Below, in pieces: positions 6,251 to 9,135 of a DNA stretch of 9,135 bases. The stretch comes from Ruminococcus sp. Its GTDB lineage: Bacteria > Bacillota > Clostridia > Oscillospirales > Acutalibacteraceae. Position numbers and translations under genes: made by a program. The DNA lies in NCBI GenBank assembly GCA_003521625.1, contig DPHV01000025.1:970-10104 (forward strand). The letters are read 5' to 3'. Within the stretch, counting starts at the first letter, position 1. Every line of letters begins with the position of its first letter. The notes under the pieces were generated by a model. That model had not been told where the DNA came from, did not search any database, and saw only the letters and a program-made list of their open reading frames with translations.

Positions 6251-8344
6251 ATGGCAAAAGTTCCGGAGTTATTTGGCAGTATGGTATTTAACGACCAGAA
6301 AATGCAGGAAAGACTTCCAAAGTCAACTTACAAGGCATTGAAGAAAACAATCCAGAACGGCGAACCTCTTGATTTAAGCGTTGCAAATGTAGTTGCTTCT
6401 GCTATGAAGGACTGGGCAGTTGAAATGGGTTGTACACACTACACCCACTGGTTCCAACCTATGACAGGCGTAACCGCTGAAAAACACGACAGCTTTATCA
6501 GCCCAAACGGCGACGGTCAGGTTATTATGGAATTCTCGGGTAAAGAGCTTGTAAAGGGCGAGCCGGACGCATCGTCATTCCCAAGCGGCGGCATTCGTGC
6601 CACATTCGAGGCAAGAGGCTACACAACATGGGATCCCACCTCTTACGCATTTGTTAAAGACGGTACTCTTTACATTCCCACAGCTTTCTGTTCATACACA
6701 GGCGAGGTTCTTGATAAAAAGACTCCTCTGCTTCGTTCAATGGAAAGAATCAGCACAGAGGCTGTAAAGGTTCTTAACCTCCTCGGCAAAAAGGACGTAA
6801 CAAGAGTTACAACAACAGTAGGTCCCGAGCAGGAATACTTCCTTATTGATAAGGAAATGTACGACCAAAGAGAGGATCTTATCTATACAGGCAGAACACT
6901 TTTCGGTGCAAAGGCACCCAAGGGACAGGAGCTTGACGACCATTACTTCGGTGCAATCAAGACAAGAGTTGCCGCATATATGAGAGACCTCGACGAGGAG
7001 CTCTGGAAGCTCGGTATCCTTGCAAAGACAAAGCACAACGAGGTTGCTCCCTCACAGCACGAGCTTGCACCTATCTTTACTACAACTAATATCGCAACCG
7101 ACCACAACGAGCTTACAATGGAGATTATGAAGAAAACAGCCGAGAAACACGGTCTTGTATGTCTTCTCCACGAAAAGCCCTTCGCAGGCGTAAACGGCTC
7201 GGGTAAGCACAACAACTGGTCAATTTCTACTAACACAGGCGAAAACCTCCTCGATCCCGGCAAAGAGCCCGAGAAGAACATTCAGTTCCAGCTCTTCCTT
7301 GCCGCTATCGTAAAGGCAGTTCACGAATATCAGGATCTTTTAAGAATCACAGTTGCATCGGCAGGTAACGACCACCGCCTCGGCGCTAACGAAGCACCGC
7401 CTGCAATCATTTCAATGTATCTCGGCGACGATTTGGGCGCACTTGTTGATTCAATCATCAACGATACAGAATATGTAAGCAAGGGTAAGGTTAAGATGCA
7501 GACGGGCGTTGATGTTCTTCCCGACTTTATGAAGGACAATTCAGACCGTAACCGTACTTCACCGTTTGCTTTCACAGGCAACAAGTTTGAGTTCAGAGCT
7601 TTGGGTTCTTCACTCAATATCGCTTGTCCCAACTACATTCTCAACACAATGGTAGCTGAAGAGCTTTCACAGTTCTACGATGTGCTTAAAGACGCTGACG
7701 ATTTGGATTCTGCTGTTAAGGCTCTTATCAAAAAGACATTTACAGAGCATCAGGCTATCATCTTCAACGGCAACAACTACGCTCCCGAGTGGGTTGAAGA
7801 GGCTGAAAGAAGAGGACTTTGCAACTACAAGTCACTTCCCGAAGCAGTTGCTCACTTCATTGACCAAAAGAACGTTGACCTCTTTGTTAAGAACAAGATT
7901 TGTTCCGAAGAAGAAGTTAAGGCAAGATATGAAATCGAGCTTGAGAATTATGCAAAGCAGATTAATATTGAAGCACTCACAATGATTGATATGGCTAAAA
8001 AGAACATTCTTCCCGCTGTATCGGCATACGTAAGAGAGCTTACAGATACTGCTCTTGCAAAGAAGGCTCTTTCGGACGCTATTCCTACTTCTGTTGAAGA
8101 AGAGCTCGTAGCAAGCCTTTCAACAAAGCTTGTAAGCTTCAGCAAAAAGACAGCAGAGCTTGAAGAGGCTGTTATCAAGGCAAGCGAGTACAGCAACGAC
8201 AACCTTGCTTATGCAACATACTACAGAGAAACAGTATTTGCACTTATGCAGGAGCTTCGTGCAGTAGGCGATTCAATGGAAACAGAAACTTCTTCCGAAT
8301 ACTGGCCTTATCCCTCATACGGCGAAATGCTTTTCGGTGTTTGA
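6251..8344 (+). CDS. glnN: Glutamine synthetase type III
   Basis: It makes glutamine from glutamate, ammonia and ATP in the cytoplasm, acting as a large oligomer (dodecamer in characterised members). At 697 residues it has the length of the GSIII family (about 700-730) and is far longer than GSI (about 450-470). Visible motifs: GPEQEYFLID from G191, with E193 and E195 as expected metal and substrate ligands; KHNEVAPSQHELAP from K261; the ATP-domain NGSGKHNNWS from N315 with H320; the GSIII signature NDHRLGANEAPPAI from N373; and RNRTSPFAFTGNKFEFR from R433 with E447 and R449. The end, YWPYPSYGEMLFG, is also typical. The start is fixed by AGGAGAG 7 nt upstream. It is followed after 141 bp by amt, and transcription appears gated by a leader terminator. 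The symbol glnA is also used for such genes in Clostridia. Confidence 0.97.
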   Translation: MAKVPELFGSMVFNDQKMQERLPKSTYKALKKTIQNGEPLDLSVANVVASAMKDWAVEMGCTHYTHWFQPMTGVTAEKHDSFISPNGDGQVIMEFSGKELVKGEPDASSFPSGGIRATFEARGYTTWDPTSYAFVKDGTLYIPTAFCSYTGEVLDKKTPLLRSMERISTEAVKVLNLLGKKDVTRVTTTVGPEQEYFLIDKEMYDQREDLIYTGRTLFGAKAPKGQELDDHYFGAIKTRVAAYMRDLDEELWKLGILAKTKHNEVAPSQHELAPIFTTTNIATDHNELTMEIMKKTAEKHGLVCLLHEKPFAGVNGSGKHNNWSISTNTGENLLDPGKEPEKNIQFQLFLAAIVKAVHEYQDLLRITVASAGNDHRLGANEAPPAIISMYLGDDLGALVDSIINDTEYVSKGKVKMQTGVDVLPDFMKDNSDRNRTSPFAFTGNKFEFRALGSSLNIACPNYILNTMVAEELSQFYDVLKDADDLDSAVKALIKKTFTEHQAIIFNGNNYAPEWVEEAERRGLCNYKSLPEAVAHFIDQKNVDLFVKNKICSEEEVKARYEIELENYAKQINIEALTMIDMAKKNILPAVSAYVRELTDTALAKKALSDAIPTSVEEELVASLSTKLVSFSKKTAELEEAVIKASEYSNDNLAYATYYRETVFALMQELRAVGDSMETETSSEYWPYPSYGEMLFGV

Positions 8345-8377
8345 TTTTCAGAAACGGTAATTAAAACATATATATAG

Positions 8378-8383
8378 TATAAT
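8378..8383 (+). promoter_or_regulatory. Possible -10 box of an amt promoter
   Basis: A perfect TATAAT lies just after glnN, but the sequence 16-18 bp upstream (around ACGGTAAT) is a poor -35. The expected start, A8390, coincides with the first base of the leader hairpin, matching the arrangement in glnN. If real, it probably needs an activator; otherwise amt is reached by read-through from glnN. Confidence 0.4.
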
Positions 8384-8389
8384 ATGATG

Positions 8390-8403
8390 ACACAATGGTG
8401 TGT
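8390..8403 (+). promoter_or_regulatory. Candidate antiterminator hairpin with A1/G4 hexaloop, amt leader
   Basis: ACAC (8390-8393) pairs with GTGT (8400-8403) around AATGGT, again A at position 1 and G at position 4. An alternative register, ACACA/TGTGT with a 4-nt loop, is possible and would reduce the loop. A second small hairpin, CCGT/ACGG around 7 nt (8407-8421), can form at the same time, and both together occupy the terminator 5' arm. The match to the glnN leader in loop and position supports it; the short stem lowers confidence. Confidence 0.5.
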
Positions 8404-8457
8404 AATCCGTCAGACAAACGGTATTTTTGGATTTGTCGGATTATACGCCATTTTTGT
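8394..8457 (+). terminator. Intrinsic terminator (attenuator) between glnN and amt
   Basis: A 14-bp stem (8396-8409 with 8437-8450, two G-U pairs) can be extended by two A-U pairs to 8394 and 8452. Inside it ACAAA (8414-8418) can pair with TTTGT (8432-8436) after a 4-nt bulge. A T-rich run TTTTTGTT follows. It may both end glnN transcripts and act as a leader attenuator for amt; no other glnN terminator is seen. Confidence 0.8.
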
Positions 8458-8472
8458 TATATCAAAATAAAG

Positions 8473-8479
8473 AGGAGAG
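8473..8479 (+). promoter_or_regulatory. amt ribosome binding site
   Basis: AGGAGAG lies 6 nt before ATG 8486, the same core sequence as in front of glnN, and downstream of the attenuator T-tract. Confidence 0.85.
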
Positions 8480-8485
8480 AATATT

Positions 8486-9135
8486 ATGACAGACATACTA
8501 AATGGTGTAAACAGTGTCATTTTCGGCACTGAAGGCGTATGGTTCCTAATCGGCGCAGCACTCGTATTCTTTATGCAGTGCGGTTTCGCAATGGTAGAAA
8601 CAGGCTTTACAAGAGCTAAAAACGCAGGTAACATCATAATGAAGAACCTGATGGACTTCTGTATCGGTACAGTAGTATTTATGCTTCTTGGTTTCGGACT
8701 TCTTTGCGGTGAAGACGCATTGTTCGGCTTGGTAGGTATTCCTAACCTTGACATCTTTACAAATTTTGCTAACTTCCCTTGGCACAACTTCGTATTTAAT
8801 ATGGTATTCTGTGCTACTACCGCAACAATTGTTTCAGGTGCAATGGCTGAAAGAACAAAGTTCGCTTCTTACTGCATCTATTCATTGGTAATTTCAGCAG
8901 TTGTTTACCCGATTGAAGCTCACTGGATTTGGGGCGGCGGCTGGCTTGCACAGCTCGGCTTCATTGATTTTGCAGGCTCATGTGCAATTCATATGGTTGG
9001 CGGTATCTCCGCAATCATTGGCGCAATCATCCTCGGACCCCGTATCGGTAAATACGGCAAGAACGGTAAGGTAAACGCTATTCCCGGTCACAGCCTTACA
9101 CTCGGTGCACTCGGCGTATTCATTCTCTGGTTCGG
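8486..9135 (+). CDS. amt: Ammonium transporter (Amt family), C-terminal half beyond window
   Basis: A membrane channel-like transporter that brings ammonium into the cell; characterised members are trimers with 11 membrane segments per chain. I translated 216 codons from ATG 8486 to the window edge, about half of the usual length. Hydrophobic segments alternate with short polar loops from residue 15 on. Key residues line up with E. coli AmtB (mature numbering) at an offset of one: F104 and F108 (F103, F107 of the gate), W149 (W148), D161 and H169 (D160, H168) in DFAGSCAIH, with ERTKF and YPIEAHWIWGGGW as further family motifs. The Q104 position is N105 here. No separate cleavable signal peptide is obvious. 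It follows glnN, which fits capture and fixation of ammonium. In many bacteria a PII (glnB/glnK) gene follows amt; that lies outside the window. Confidence 0.96.
   Translation, partial: MTDILNGVNSVIFGTEGVWFLIGAALVFFMQCGFAMVETGFTRAKNAGNIIMKNLMDFCIGTVVFMLLGFGLLCGEDALFGLVGIPNLDIFTNFANFPWHNFVFNMVFCATTATIVSGAMAERTKFASYCIYSLVISAVVYPIEAHWIWGGGWLAQLGFIDFAGSCAIHMVGGISAIIGAIILGPRIGKYGKNGKVNAIPGHSLTLGALGVFILWF

Overview
The window looks like chromosome of an anaerobic, Clostridia-type Firmicute, probably of the Ruminococcus/Oscillospiraceae group. The reasons are strong AGGAG-type ribosome binding sites, a type III glutamine synthetase beside an Amt transporter, A+T-rich intergenic DNA, and intrinsic terminators placed inside gene leaders. 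This assignment is an inference from gene families and sequence style, not from a database match.

Layout: two divergent transcription units share a gap of about 650 bp. To the left, on the minus strand, gltB (large subunit of glutamate synthase, 5602 down to 1055) is followed 14 nt later by gltD (small subunit, 1040 down to the window edge, C-terminus missing). To the right, on the plus strand, glnN (type III glutamine synthetase, 6251-8344) is followed by amt (ammonium transporter, 8486 to the window edge, roughly its first half). No mobile elements, CRISPR arrays, tRNAs or rRNAs are seen.

Together the genes form a compact ammonium-assimilation locus. Amt brings in ammonium, GlnN makes glutamine from glutamate, ammonia and ATP, and GltBD uses glutamine, 2-oxoglutarate and reductant to make two glutamates.

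The most interesting signal is regulatory. Both glnN and amt have a promoter-proximal leader with an intrinsic terminator upstream of the ribosome binding site. In both, a short hairpin at or just after the predicted transcription start carries a six-base loop (AAGGGC and AATGGT). In both, the terminator stem begins exactly at loop position 1, so hairpin and terminator exclude each other. Loops with A at position 1 and G at position 4 are the signature of RNA targets of ANTAR-domain antiterminators. The locus therefore looks controlled by one nitrogen-responsive antitermination factor whose gene is not in the window. The gltB side has a strong promoter and a leader of about 330 nt with hairpins but no recognisable attenuator. 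The gap also holds four TTGCAA sites, two of them forming a perfect inverted repeat upstream of the glnN promoter.
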